64,000 bases of DNA from Streptomyces hyaluromycini (lineage in GTDB: Bacteria > Actinomycetota > Actinomycetes > Streptomycetales > Streptomycetaceae). Location: positions 524,442 to 588,441 of the forward strand of contig NZ_BCFL01000017.1 of NCBI RefSeq assembly GCF_002217755.1, written 5' to 3'. Each line of letters starts with the position of its first letter. The stretch's first letter is position 1. Shown piece after piece: positions 14,437 to 23,032 of this stretch. The notes beneath the pieces are model-generated. The model saw nothing but the letters and a program-made list of their open reading frames with translations. It made no database searches and was not told the DNA's origin. The position numbers were made by a program, and so were the translations under genes.

Positions 14437-15861
14437 TCACTGCCCGAACAGGGAACCCAGCTGCGCCGACGTCCCCGACACGCCCACCGACGCCGCGTGG
14501 AAGGACACCGCGCCGGTCGTCGTCAGGCCCGTGGCGGAGCCGGGCAGGGTCCACACCGCGCCCTGTCCGCCGTTCTCGTGCCGGGCGCCGACCGCCAGAT
14601 CGGCCCGGCCGTCGCCGTCGAGGTCGGCCAGGCGGACGGCGCTGCCCCAGAAGTCGTCGGCCTCGTTGAGGTCGGGGACACCGGGGGTGTTCTGGGTCCA
14701 GCGGGTCGCGCCCTGGCCGGTCAGTCTGGCGGCGGAACCGCGCAGCAGCGTGACGGTGCCGGTCTGCGGGGCCGTGGTGACCCCTTCGTAGGGCGTACCG
14801 ACCGCCACGTCCGCGTAGCCGTCGCCGTCGACGTCACCGACGGAGAGCGCGGCGCCGAACGAGGAGGTGCCCGGCGCCCGGCCGGCGCCGGGCACGCCGG
14901 GACTGTCCTGGCTGAGCACCGCCGGCGGATAGGGGCTCATGCCGTGGGCACCGCCCAGGTAGACGATGACCCTGCCGGGCCCGACCTTGTCGCCGGAGAC
15001 GACGACGTCGGACGTGATGACGTCGTCGTAACCGTCCCCGTTGACGTCGCCGAGGACCGCCCGCTGCCGGCCGCCGTCCGCCAGCGTCCGCAGCGCCTTG
15101 GGCCGGGACTGATCGCCCCGGTACACCAGGTTGCCGTCGACCCACTCGCCGCTCCCCGAGCGGAACCTGCCGCTGACCACCAGATCGGCGACGCCGTCCG
15201 CGTTGATGTCGCCGGAGGCCAGCGACCGGGAGCCGTAGCTGTCACCGGTTTCCATGGAGGGCACCACCCAGGTCCGGGACGCGGCCCCCGCGGTCTTGGT
15301 GAAGCCGCCCCGGAAGATCTGCACGTCGGCGCCGGTGCTGCCGACGGCCAGGTCGGCCCGGCCGTCCGCGGTGAAGTCGCCGACCGCCAGGGACATGCCG
15401 AAGCGGGTGTGGGAGGAGCGGGCCGGGTCGGCGACGATACGGCCCCCGGACAGGCCCTTCCTGCTCCCCCAGACGATCGTCACCGAACCGGCCTTGCCGT
15501 CCTCGCCCCGGGACCCGACGACCAGGTCGGCGTAGCCGTCCCGGTTCAGGTCGCCGAAGGCGAGCGCCGAGCCGAACTCGTCGCCCTTCTCGGCGGTGCC
15601 GGGGACGCCTGCCGAGTTCTGGGTGACGACCGTGCGGTTCGACGCCTTGATCCCGGACTCGGAGCCGTAGTTGACGACGACCGCGCCCGCGTCGGTCCTG
15701 CCGCCGACCGTGGCGCCGGGGGCGGCGGTGGCGAGGTCGTGGTAGCCGTCGCCGTTGAAGTCGTCCGCGTACTTGGCGGGCGCGGCCGAGGCCGGGCCGG
15801 CCAGCGGGACGAGGCCCGCGGTGAGGAGGGCGGCGAGGGTCGCCGCCGTGCGGATGCGCAT
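14437..15861 (-). CDS. Secreted FG-GAP repeat protein 1, 474 aa
   Basis: A signal peptide (RIRTAATLAALLTAGL then cleavage after ASA near residue 27) precedes repeated calcium-binding DxNxDGxxD loops such as DFNGDGYHDLA, DLNRDGYADLV and DVDGDGYADVA, spread along the whole chain. This is the integrin-alpha-like FG-GAP/VCBS fold, a seven-bladed propeller. Such proteins are exported and probably bind a surface or polymer, but no enzyme activity is known. ATG at 15861 is 2 bases after the stop of the 60-residue gene upstream, so translation is likely coupled. It is the last gene of the FG-GAP cluster. Confidence 0.88.
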   Translation of the reverse strand: MRIRTAATLAALLTAGLVPLAGPASAAPAKYADDFNGDGYHDLATAAPGATVGGRTDAGAVVVNYGSESGIKASNRTVVTQNSAGVPGTAEKGDEFGSALAFGDLNRDGYADLVVGSRGEDGKAGSVTIVWGSRKGLSGGRIVADPARSSHTRFGMSLAVGDFTADGRADLAVGSTGADVQIFRGGFTKTAGAASRTWVVPSMETGDSYGSRSLASGDINADGVADLVVSGRFRSGSGEWVDGNLVYRGDQSRPKALRTLADGGRQRAVLGDVNGDGYDDVITSDVVVSGDKVGPGRVIVYLGGAHGMSPYPPAVLSQDSPGVPGAGRAPGTSSFGAALSVGDVDGDGYADVAVGTPYEGVTTAPQTGTVTLLRGSAARLTGQGATRWTQNTPGVPDLNEADDFWGSAVRLADLDGDGRADLAVGARHENGGQGAVWTLPGSATGLTTTGAVSFHAASVGVSGTSAQLGSLFGQ

Positions 15862-15863
15862 GA

Positions 15864-16046
15864 TCAGCCTTCCAGTACGTCGCCGAAGCAGGCGGTGCCC
15901 GACGGGCCGCCCAGGGTGGTGCCGGTGAAGGTCTTGCAGCCGCCGGCCGGGCCGGAGGGGGCGGCGGAGGCGGTGGCGGCGGGCAGGGCGGTGAGGAGGC
16001 CCGTGGTGAGGGCCGTGGCGAGGAGCAGGGTGGTGCGCTCGGGCAT
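15864..16046 (-). CDS. Small secreted Cys-containing peptide, 60 aa
   Basis: The peptide opens with PERTTLLLATALTTGLL and a signal peptide ending ATASA, leaving a mature part of about 31 residues with two cysteines (GGCKTFTG and GTACFGDV) that could form a disulfide. GGGGG precedes the ATG. Its stop is 2 bases before the ATG of FG-GAP protein 1. I do not recognise a family. Signal peptide, ribosome site and tight spacing support it as a genuine gene. Confidence 0.6.
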   Translation of the reverse strand: MPERTTLLLATALTTGLLTALPAATASAAPSGPAGGCKTFTGTTLGGPSGTACFGDVLEG

Positions 16047-16111
16047 GGATTGCCCCCGTGAGGTGGTGAGGTGACGCGACGTCAAGGGAGGCGTCTCCTT
16101 GGTGAGATGCG

Positions 16112-17593
16112 TCAGCCGGTGAGGCCCGTGCCGAACGCGCCGTACGTGCGGGAGAGCCCGAACGTGCCCGGGCCGAAGGACTTGGCACCCGTGGCGGTGA
16201 TGCCGGAGGCGCTGCCGCGCAGGGCGGTGACCGCGCCGACGCCTTCGTCCTCGAAGGCGGCCCCGACGGTCAGGTCCGCCTTGCCGTCCTTGGTGACGTC
16301 CGAGAGCACGAGGTCCGAGCCGAAGTAGTCCATGGACTCGGCGGTGCCGGGGACCCCGGCGGTGTTCTGGGAGATGGTCCGGGCACCGGTACGGGAGACG
16401 CCGTCGGCCGAGCCGTTCATCAGCACGACGAGACCGGTGTCCTCGGCCGCGCCGATGTCCTTGAAGACGACGCCGATGGCGAGGTCGCCGTAGCCGTCGC
16501 CGTTGGTGTCCCCGATGGAGACGGCGCCGCCGAAGCCGTCGTCGGCCTTGTCGGTGCCGGGGACTCCGGTGGCGGACTGGGTGAGCTCGGCCATGGGGGC
16601 GTCGCCGTTGACCGGGCCGCCCTTGCTGCCTCGGATGACGACGACCTGGCCGCCGAGGGTGCCGGTGTGGTCGTCGTCCTTCGAGAAGACGTTGCCGATG
16701 GCGATCTCGTCGTAGCCGTCGCCGTTGATGTCGCCCAGGGCGAGGGAGGTGCCGCCGTTCAGCGGGCGCGGCTGGGTCGCGACCACGCCGCCCGACGCAC
16801 CGAGGTAGGCGGCGCCCTTGGACCAGCTGCCCGAGGGGTCCGAGGTGAGCGCGGTGCGGTAGGTGAGGACGAGGTCGGCCTTCTTGTCGCCGTTGGTGTC
16901 GCCGGCGGCGAGCGCGTCGATGCCGAACTCCGCCTTGTCCGGCGTGGGGACCTTCTGCGTGCCGCCGGTGGTGCCGGACTTGGTGAAGCCGCCCTTGACG
17001 ATGTAGGCGTACGACGCGGCCGTGCCGGACGCCAGGTCGGCCTTGCCGTCGCCGTTGAAGTCACCGGCGGCCAGTACCGAGCCCCAGGCCTCGTGCTTGG
17101 CGGCCGAGGGGTCCTTGACCGTCGTGCCGTTCTTCAGGCCGCTCGCCGACCCCCACAGGATCGTGACCGAACCGCCGTCGGTGTCCGAGCCGTTGTCCTC
17201 GCCGGGCGCGCCGACGGCGAGGTCGGTGTAGCCGTCCTTGTTGAAGTCGGCCACGGCGAGCGCCCGGCCGAAGAAGTCCTCGGTCTCGGCGGTGCCGGGG
17301 ACACCCGCGGTGTTCTGGCTGACGACCGTGCGCTTGGCGGGGTTGAGTCCGGAGGCGCTGCCGTAGACCACGGCGACGTACCCGGCCATGTTCTTGCCGC
17401 CGACCTTGGCGTAGGGGGCGGCGAAGGCGACGTCGCCGTAGCCGTCGTGGTTGAAGTCGGCCTTGTAGGCGTGTGCCGCGGCGGCGGATGCGACGGGGGC
17501 CGAGAGGGTCAGCAGACCACCGGTCAGCGCGGCGGCGGTGACCGTCGCGAGGGCGAGGCGGCGGCGGTGAGGTGCGTTCGCGAGGACGTTCAC
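16112..17593 (-). CDS. Secreted FG-GAP repeat protein 2, 493 aa
   Basis: A GTG start with AGGAG upstream opens a long Tat- or Sec-like signal (HRRRLALATVTAAALTGG, cleavage after ASA near residue 38). Repeats DFNHDGYGDVA, DFNKDGYTDLA, DFNGDGKADLA and similar form the seven-bladed FG-GAP propeller with calcium loops. It resembles proteins 1 and 3, so the three arose by tandem duplication. Role unknown, probably extracellular binding. Confidence 0.88.
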   Translation of the reverse strand: MNVLANAPHRRRLALATVTAAALTGGLLTLSAPVASAAAAHAYKADFNHDGYGDVAFAAPYAKVGGKNMAGYVAVVYGSASGLNPAKRTVVSQNTAGVPGTAETEDFFGRALAVADFNKDGYTDLAVGAPGEDNGSDTDGGSVTILWGSASGLKNGTTVKDPSAAKHEAWGSVLAAGDFNGDGKADLASGTAASYAYIVKGGFTKSGTTGGTQKVPTPDKAEFGIDALAAGDTNGDKKADLVLTYRTALTSDPSGSWSKGAAYLGASGGVVATQPRPLNGGTSLALGDINGDGYDEIAIGNVFSKDDDHTGTLGGQVVVIRGSKGGPVNGDAPMAELTQSATGVPGTDKADDGFGGAVSIGDTNGDGYGDLAIGVVFKDIGAAEDTGLVVLMNGSADGVSRTGARTISQNTAGVPGTAESMDYFGSDLVLSDVTKDGKADLTVGAAFEDEGVGAVTALRGSASGITATGAKSFGPGTFGLSRTYGAFGTGLTG

Positions 17594-17701
17594 GGGGCGG
17601 GAGCTCCTGAGATCAGCGGCATGGGTGCCGGAGGTACGCCGGTACGCGGAGGCAGTGCTGGCGGCAGTGCGGAACTTCTGTGCGGGAGCCGGACCGGGCG
17701 G

Positions 17702-17752
17702 GCGCGGGACGGAAGGACGCGGGACGGAAGGACGCGGGACCGGGCGGGCCCG
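17702..17752. repeat. Short tandem repeats upstream of FG-GAP 2
   Basis: Three near-copies of CGGGACGGAAGGACG lie between FG-GAP 2 and FG-GAP 3. No function is visible. They fall outside coding sequence. Confidence 0.5.
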
Positions 17753-17813
17753 TGGTCGTACGATCCACGGGTCTGCCCGTACGCCGTCCGGAGTTGCCCT
17801 CCCGACCTGCGGG

Positions 17814-19292
17814 TCAGTCGGCGAAGATGGCGCTGAGCTGCGGGGTGCCGGTCGTCGACACGCCCAGCTTGCTCGCGGAGAGGGCCCGGGACCCGGTCGT
17901 GGTGATCTTCGAGCCGTTGGACGGCAGGTAGGTCACCGCGCCGTCGCCGCCGTTCTCGTACGACCCGACGACCAGGTCCGCCTTGCCGTCGCCGGTGACG
18001 TCGTCGAGCTTGATGTCCGCGCCGAAGAGGTCGTTCTTCTCGTCGTCGCCGGGGACGCCGGCCGTGCTCTGCGCGAAGGACTGGGCGCCGGAGGCGAGGT
18101 TGATCCCGGTCTTCGAGCCGTAGAGGACGGTGACCTGGCCGGTGTTGCTGTTGCTGCCGATGTCCTCGTTGGGCGTCGAGACGGCCAGGTCGGCGTATCC
18201 GTCGCCGTTGACGTCACCGAGGTCGATCTCCCAGCCGAAGCCGTCACCCTTCTCGGAGGTGCCGGGGACGTTGCTGGTGTTCTGGTTGAACATGCTCACC
18301 TTGGCCGGGCCGGAGGCACTGCCGTAGGTGATGGCCACCCGGCCGCCGTTGGCGGAGTCCGGGAAGACGGTCCCGCCGCTGCTGGCGTCCCAGGAGGCGC
18401 CGCTGACGATGTCGCCGTAGCCGTCGCCGTTGATGTCGCCGACGCCGGTGACGATGCCGCTCTTCAACGCCTTGGCGCCGGTGACGGTCAGGCCCGTGGA
18501 GCTGCCCGGCAGCCAGTAGTTGGTGTTCCAGTGGTCGCTGGTCTTCGTCTCGTACCCGTCGACGATCAGGTCGGTACGGCCGTCGCCGTTGACGTCACCG
18601 GCGGTGAGCTTCATCGGGCCGTACGGGTAGGAGCTGGTGCCCGGCTGGATCGGCGGCTTGACGGTGTACCGGCCGCCGGGCGTACCGCTGCCGGAGAAGC
18701 CGCCCTTGAACACCCACAGGGTGGCGGCGGAGCTGCCGACGGCGAGGTCGGCCTTGCCGTCGCCGTCGAAGTCACCGGCGGCGAGCTGCAGCCCCCAGTA
18801 GTCGTGACCGCTCGGCGACGGGTCCTTGATGTCGACGCCCTTGCCGGTGAGGCCGCTCTTGGAGCCCCACAGGAGGGTGACGGTACCGCCGTCGGTGTCG
18901 GTGCCGACCTTCTCCGACGGGGAGCCGACAGCGAGGTCGTCGTAGCCGTCGGCGTTGAAGTCGGCGTACGCCAGGGTCTCACCGAAGTCGTCGCCGGCCT
19001 CGGCGGTGCCGGGGACACCGGCGGTGTTCTGGCTGATGGTGGTGCGCTTGGCGGTGGTGACGCCGGAGGCGGAGCCGTAGAGGGCGACGACCTGGCCGGC
19101 GCCCTTGTGGCCGTTGACGTAGGCGGTGGTGGCCGAGGTGGCGATGTCGCCGATGCCGTCGCCGTTGAAGTCGGCGCGTGCGACCTTGGCGGAGTCCGCG
19201 GCCGACGCCGAGGCGGCCGAGAACGAGAGCAGACCGCCCGTCAGCGCGGCCGCGGTGGCCGTCGCGAGGGCGAGTCGCGGGAACGTGTGCAT
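17814..19292 (-). CDS. Secreted FG-GAP repeat protein 3, 492 aa
   Basis: The start ATG at 19292 has CAGGAG 9 bases upstream. An in-frame ATG at 19313 lacks one. A signal peptide (HTFPRLALATATAAALTG, cleavage after ASA near residue 33) leads into FG-GAP repeats with DFNGDGIGDIA, DFNADGYDDLA and DVNGDGRTDLI calcium loops. This is the most upstream gene of the tandem set. A 30-base element upstream (19390-19419) is nearly identical to one before the distant FG-GAP gene at 55.6 kb. Confidence 0.88.
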   Translation of the reverse strand: MHTFPRLALATATAAALTGGLLSFSAASASAADSAKVARADFNGDGIGDIATSATTAYVNGHKGAGQVVALYGSASGVTTAKRTTISQNTAGVPGTAEAGDDFGETLAYADFNADGYDDLAVGSPSEKVGTDTDGGTVTLLWGSKSGLTGKGVDIKDPSPSGHDYWGLQLAAGDFDGDGKADLAVGSSAATLWVFKGGFSGSGTPGGRYTVKPPIQPGTSSYPYGPMKLTAGDVNGDGRTDLIVDGYETKTSDHWNTNYWLPGSSTGLTVTGAKALKSGIVTGVGDINGDGYGDIVSGASWDASSGGTVFPDSANGGRVAITYGSASGPAKVSMFNQNTSNVPGTSEKGDGFGWEIDLGDVNGDGYADLAVSTPNEDIGSNSNTGQVTVLYGSKTGINLASGAQSFAQSTAGVPGDDEKNDLFGADIKLDDVTGDGKADLVVGSYENGGDGAVTYLPSNGSKITTTGSRALSASKLGVSTTGTPQLSAIFAD

Positions 19293-19389
19293 GCGGGTCG
19301 TCTCCTGCGGCATGCGGGGGCCGTCCGCACCCGGCGGACGGCCGGAGTCAGTGTTGTCCGGCGCTCAGGAGACCCGCGTGAAGGAGTAA

Positions 19390-19419
19390 GGGTTGTACAT
19401 GAGTTCGGTGAAATCTCTG
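19390..19419 (-). promoter_or_regulatory. Conserved upstream element of FG-GAP genes, copy 1
   Basis: On the plus strand, GGGTTGTAC, two bases, GAGT, two bases, GGTGAA and then ATCTCTG. The same pattern with few changes is at 57054-57082 before the fourth FG-GAP gene. This suggests a shared promoter or regulator site about 100 bases upstream of the start. Confidence 0.5.
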
Positions 19420-19448
19420 TGGCGCCTGTGAGTTACGGGGCTGCTGGG

Positions 19449-19479
19449 CGGGTTCGAGTGGTTCGAGCTGCTGCGGCCG
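19449..19479 (+). repeat. 31-bp direct repeat of a heme monooxygenase gene segment, left copy
   Basis: These 31 bases are identical to 23134-23164 inside the MhuD-like gene (the part encoding FEWFELLRP). The left copy has no gene around it. The two copies bracket about 3.7 kb. Confidence 0.7.
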
Positions 19480-19554
19480 CAACAGGTGCGCTGATGTGCC
19501 ACCAGGGCGCGGGGAACGGCCACGGAGTCGTCCCGGTCTGCCTCACAGACATGT

Positions 19555-20097
19555 TCAGCAGCGCGACCAAGCGTCCCGGGGCAGGAAATGGGAGAGGTCG
19601 TCCAGGGCCTCACGGGGGACGAACACCGGCCGTGTGAGGAGGTGGTCGCCTGCGCGCTGCACATCCAGAACGACACCCAGTGAGTCCGACCCGGGGACGC
19701 CGGCATCCATGTAGGAGAGCTCAGCATTCGGCTCTCGGGCTTCGGCACGGCCGAGCATCCACTGCTCCAGAACGGACGGGACCCGGCCGACCAAGGCCAC
19801 ACCCTCCACGAAGACCTGGGGCCCTCGCAGCGCATCGACCACGATGCCGGCCAGCCGTTCCTCCCGGTAGTGGAGCTTCAGACCGAACTCCCGGTACTCA
19901 CCCTCCTCCACGCCGGCGACAGCCTCGTCCGGACGACGTCTGAGCCTGTGCCGCTGAGCTTCTCCTGTGACAGCGCTCAGTGCCTCCGAGGCCTCACCGG
20001 GCCGCATACCGAACCCCAGCGGCCCCACGCTCACGAACGGATCCAGAGTCCATTGCTGCCGTTCGTCATCCGCCAGCACATGCCACCACTCGAACAT
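19555..20097 (-). CDS. Hypothetical protein, 180 aa
   Basis: A soluble protein starting FEWWHVLADDERQQWTLDP and containing GFGMRPGEASEALSA, a pattern resembling small immunity or YgiV-like proteins that pair with toxins. I cannot place the family with confidence. No signal peptide or membrane segment. It stands alone, 120 bases from the polysaccharide deacetylase gene on the same strand. Confidence 0.55.
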   Translation of the reverse strand: MFEWWHVLADDERQQWTLDPFVSVGPLGFGMRPGEASEALSAVTGEAQRHRLRRRPDEAVAGVEEGEYREFGLKLHYREERLAGIVVDALRGPQVFVEGVALVGRVPSVLEQWMLGRAEAREPNAELSYMDAGVPGSDSLGVVLDVQRAGDHLLTRPVFVPREALDDLSHFLPRDAWSRC

Positions 20098-20216
20098 GAC
20101 CGCGGAGGCTACGGCAGTGACACGGAAGCGCGGTCACCGGCTGCAAGTTGCGCCGGGCAGGTCCTGGTTGGCTTCGTACACGTGCGGCAGCAGCGTTGGT
20201 ACGCGGCGGGAAGACT

Positions 20217-21089
20217 TCAGCTTCGCGGCTGGACCGTGCGCCGGTAGTGCTCGGCGATCTCGTCGCTGGTGGTCAGCCAGACGTCGGGTTGTGCCGCGAG
20301 ATAGGCCAGTGCCTGGCTCAGATAGGGGGCGCGGAAGGCCTGGCCGATCACGAACGGGTGCAGTGCCAGGGCCATCACCCGTCCGCTGTGCTCGGAGTCG
20401 GCATGCAGTTGCTCGTACTGGTCCTTGACGATCTGAACGAACTCGGGCCCGGTGGTGCCCTTGGAGAACAGGCCCAGGTCGTTGAGTTCCACCGTGTAGG
20501 GGACGCTGAGCATCCCGGGCACGTTCAACGGGTAGGGCTGGTCGTCGTTGGTCCAGTCCAGGATGTAGCTCAGGCCGAGCTCGGCGAGCAGGGCCGGGGT
20601 GTGGAACGTCTCGGTCAGTCCGGGCCCCATCCAGCCGCGTGGGCGCTGACCGGTGGCGGCGGCGATGGTGTCGACGATGTCAGTGAGATGCGCGAGCTCC
20701 TCGTCGCGGGTCATGCCCGCCTGGAGGATCGAGTTGGTCCGCCCGTGCGCGAGCCAGGCCCAGTTCCGTTCCAGGCCCGCCTTGATGATCTGCGGGTAGT
20801 GGTGGGCCACGTCGGAGTTCAGCAGTGCGCTTGCCCTGATGCCGTGCCGGTCCAGGATCTCCGTGACGCGCCAGATACCGACGCGGGGCCCGTAGTCGCG
20901 CCAGCCGTAGTTGAGCGCGTCCGGCACCAGGTCGGCGGTCCCCGGCCAGATACTCGTGGACGGGCGGTCGATCAGGAAGTGCTCGACGTTGAGCCCGATG
21001 TAGACGGCGACCCTGGCGCCGCCGGGCCAGGTGATCGGTGGGCGTTCGGTGATCGGGCTGTAGTCGAAGAGCTCGTTGGCAGGTCCCAT
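20217..21089 (-). CDS. Polysaccharide deacetylase family protein (PuuE/allantoinase-like), 290 aa
   Basis: The N-terminal block PPITWPGGARVAVYIGLNVE and the later HGRTN and ALHPFV motifs match the polysaccharide-deacetylase superfamily branch that includes PuuE allantoinase and related C-N hydrolases rather than secreted chitin deacetylases. No signal peptide is present, so it is cytoplasmic and acts on a small substrate. ATG at 21089 fits the usual N-terminus. It is divergent from a LysR regulator, which probably controls it. Confidence 0.8.
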   Translation of the reverse strand: MGPANELFDYSPITERPPITWPGGARVAVYIGLNVEHFLIDRPSTSIWPGTADLVPDALNYGWRDYGPRVGIWRVTEILDRHGIRASALLNSDVAHHYPQIIKAGLERNWAWLAHGRTNSILQAGMTRDEELAHLTDIVDTIAAATGQRPRGWMGPGLTETFHTPALLAELGLSYILDWTNDDQPYPLNVPGMLSVPYTVELNDLGLFSKGTTGPEFVQIVKDQYEQLHADSEHSGRVMALALHPFVIGQAFRAPYLSQALAYLAAQPDVWLTTSDEIAEHYRRTVQPRS

Positions 21090-21134
21090 GGCCCAAAGCC
21101 TCGAACAGCCGTCGGGGCCGAACAAGACCGATGT

Positions 21135-21157
21135 GTTCTACGATCGATGCGCAGAAC
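21135..21157. promoter_or_regulatory. Candidate LysR operator
   Basis: GTTCT-N13-AGAAC, a T-N11-A type inverted repeat, lies midway in the 99-base divergent gap between the deacetylase and LysR genes. Confidence 0.55.
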
Positions 21158-21188
21158 TCATCGATGAACGAGCTGTCCCGGGAAGGCG

Positions 21189-22109
21189 ATGGAGCGGCAC
21201 GAGATCGAGGCGTTTCTGCTCCTGGCCGAGGAGCTGCACTTCCGTCGCACCGAGGAGCGGCTCGGGCTGGCCCATGGCCGGGTCAGTCAGACGATCAAGA
21301 GGCTCGAACACCGCCTCGGTGTCACCCTGTTCGAACGCACCAGCCGCCATGTCGCGCTGACCCCGGCCGGGCGGCAGCTCCACGACGACCTGGCCCCGGC
21401 GTACCGACAGGTCCGGGAGGCGGTGGCGCGGGCCGTCGCGAGTGGCAAGGGTGTCACCGGAACCCTGCGGGTCGGCTTCTCCTCGCAGTGGGCTGCCGAC
21501 CTGCTCGTCGAGGCCGCTGACGTGTTCCGGGAACGGCATCCCGACTGCGCGGTGCAGATTCAGGAGGTCCAGCTCAGTGACCCGTTCGGCCCGCTGCGTG
21601 CGAACGCGCTCGATCTGCAACTCACCGAGTTCCCCGTTGCAGAGCCGGATCTGGTCGCCGGACCGGTGCTCTTCTCCGAACCGCGTGCACTCATTGTCCC
21701 CGCACAACATCCGTTCGCCCGGCGCGAGTCGGTCGGCCTCGAAGACCTGGCGCGCACTGAACTGGTAAGTGTGTCGGGCGACATCCCGCCCTACTGGATC
21801 GACTACCACTACCCTCGCCGGACGCCTGAGGGACGGCCCATCACGCACGGCACCACCGTCGTCTACTGGATGGAGGTGCTCTCGCTCGTCGCGGCCGGCC
21901 GCGGAGTCTCGCCCGCCGCACTGCGTGCCGCGCAGTACCACTCGCGGCCCGGCATCGCCTTCGTACCGTTCCGTGACGCGCCACCGATCGAGTACGGCCT
22001 GCTCTGGCCACGCAACGGTGTCACAGCGCGGGTCCGCTCCTTCGTCGAAACCGTCTGCGAGGTCGCGTCCCGTGCTGCCTCCGAACCTCGCTCGAACAAA
22101 GCCACCTGA
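21189..22109 (+). CDS. LysR-family regulator, 306 aa
   Basis: The N-terminal winged helix (residues 1-65, AEELHFRRTEERLGLAHG then RLEHRLGVTLFER) and C-terminal periplasmic-binding-like ligand domain (about 90-295) are standard LTTR features. ATG follows AAGGCG. It is divergent from the deacetylase gene with a 99-base gap carrying a LysR-type palindrome. Likely controls that gene in response to its substrate. Confidence 0.9.
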   Translation: MERHEIEAFLLLAEELHFRRTEERLGLAHGRVSQTIKRLEHRLGVTLFERTSRHVALTPAGRQLHDDLAPAYRQVREAVARAVASGKGVTGTLRVGFSSQWAADLLVEAADVFRERHPDCAVQIQEVQLSDPFGPLRANALDLQLTEFPVAEPDLVAGPVLFSEPRALIVPAQHPFARRESVGLEDLARTELVSVSGDIPPYWIDYHYPRRTPEGRPITHGTTVVYWMEVLSLVAAGRGVSPAALRAAQYHSRPGIAFVPFRDAPPIEYGLLWPRNGVTARVRSFVETVCEVASRAASEPRSNKAT

Positions 22110-22282
22110 GATGTCCCGTGACTGCTGGACGAGACGTGGTTACGTCGTTCGCCGGCGCCCAGGCCGGCCGACCGGCAAGGCCCCCACCTTGGTGAGGCTC
22201 CTCCGAATATGAGACGCGGCCGTGGTGCCGGCTGTGCCAGGCTGGCGGTTCGCCCCGGCTTGACTCGACACAGGAGCGTTCG

Positions 22283-22903
22283 ATGACGTTACCGTCCCGC
22301 CTGTCTTCGCTCCTGGAGCAGTACGACTTCGCGCACAAGCGCCTCGCCGACCGCATGGCGGGGCCCTTCATGGACAGCGGCGACGGGACGGACACGCAGG
22401 TCGGCCCCATGACCGACGAGGAGTACCTCTGGGAGCCGGTGCCTGGCTGTTGGTCGGTACGGCGGCGCGTGGACGGACCAGGATCGCGCGCGACGCTGCT
22501 GGCAGGCACCGGCGACTGGGGACGCGACGACGCGTCCTACCCGCACCCGTGGCCGCCGCCGTTCACCACCATCGCGTGGCGCTTGAGCCACCTCAGTGAA
22601 CTGCTGACCCTGCGCGCCGACCACACGGCCGGCGGCCACGGGCTGACCCGGGACGACTACCCCGTCAGCGGGGATGTCACAGAGGCGGTCGCGGCCTTCG
22701 ACGCCGGCGCCACGGCCTGGCGGAAGGCACTGCTGAGCGTCGACGACGCCGCACTCGACACCGTGGGATATTGCACCTACCCGCATGGCAGCGACCCGGA
22801 CGAGCCGTTCATCGACATCGTGTGGTGGGTCAACCAGGAACTGCTGCACCACGGGGCCGAGATCGCCCTGCTGCGCGACCTCTACCGCACCCGATCACGC
22901 TGA
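22283..22903 (+). CDS. DinB-like protein, 206 aa
   Basis: The pattern WRLSHLSELLTLRADHTAG and, near the end, WWVNQELLHHGAEIALLRDL has the spaced His ligands of DinB/DUF664 proteins, four-helix bundles that bind metal and act in thiol transfer or unknown roles. Codon 3 is TTA (22289-22291), rare in Streptomyces, so expression may be under bldA control. CAGGAG precedes the ATG. The gene stands alone. Confidence 0.7.
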   Translation: MTLPSRLSSLLEQYDFAHKRLADRMAGPFMDSGDGTDTQVGPMTDEEYLWEPVPGCWSVRRRVDGPGSRATLLAGTGDWGRDDASYPHPWPPPFTTIAWRLSHLSELLTLRADHTAGGHGLTRDDYPVSGDVTEAVAAFDAGATAWRKALLSVDDAALDTVGYCTYPHGSDPDEPFIDIVWWVNQELLHHGAEIALLRDLYRTRSR

Positions 22904-23032
22904 CTCCGCCACCAGGAAAACTGTCGGGCCATCGGGCCATAGGTGCAGGCCTTGCTGCTGTGCCAGGCGCGACTGTCGGTCTGCTACTGGTCGCTCACGC
23001 TCTCCTGATCACCCGTGCGGCAGGATGAGGAC

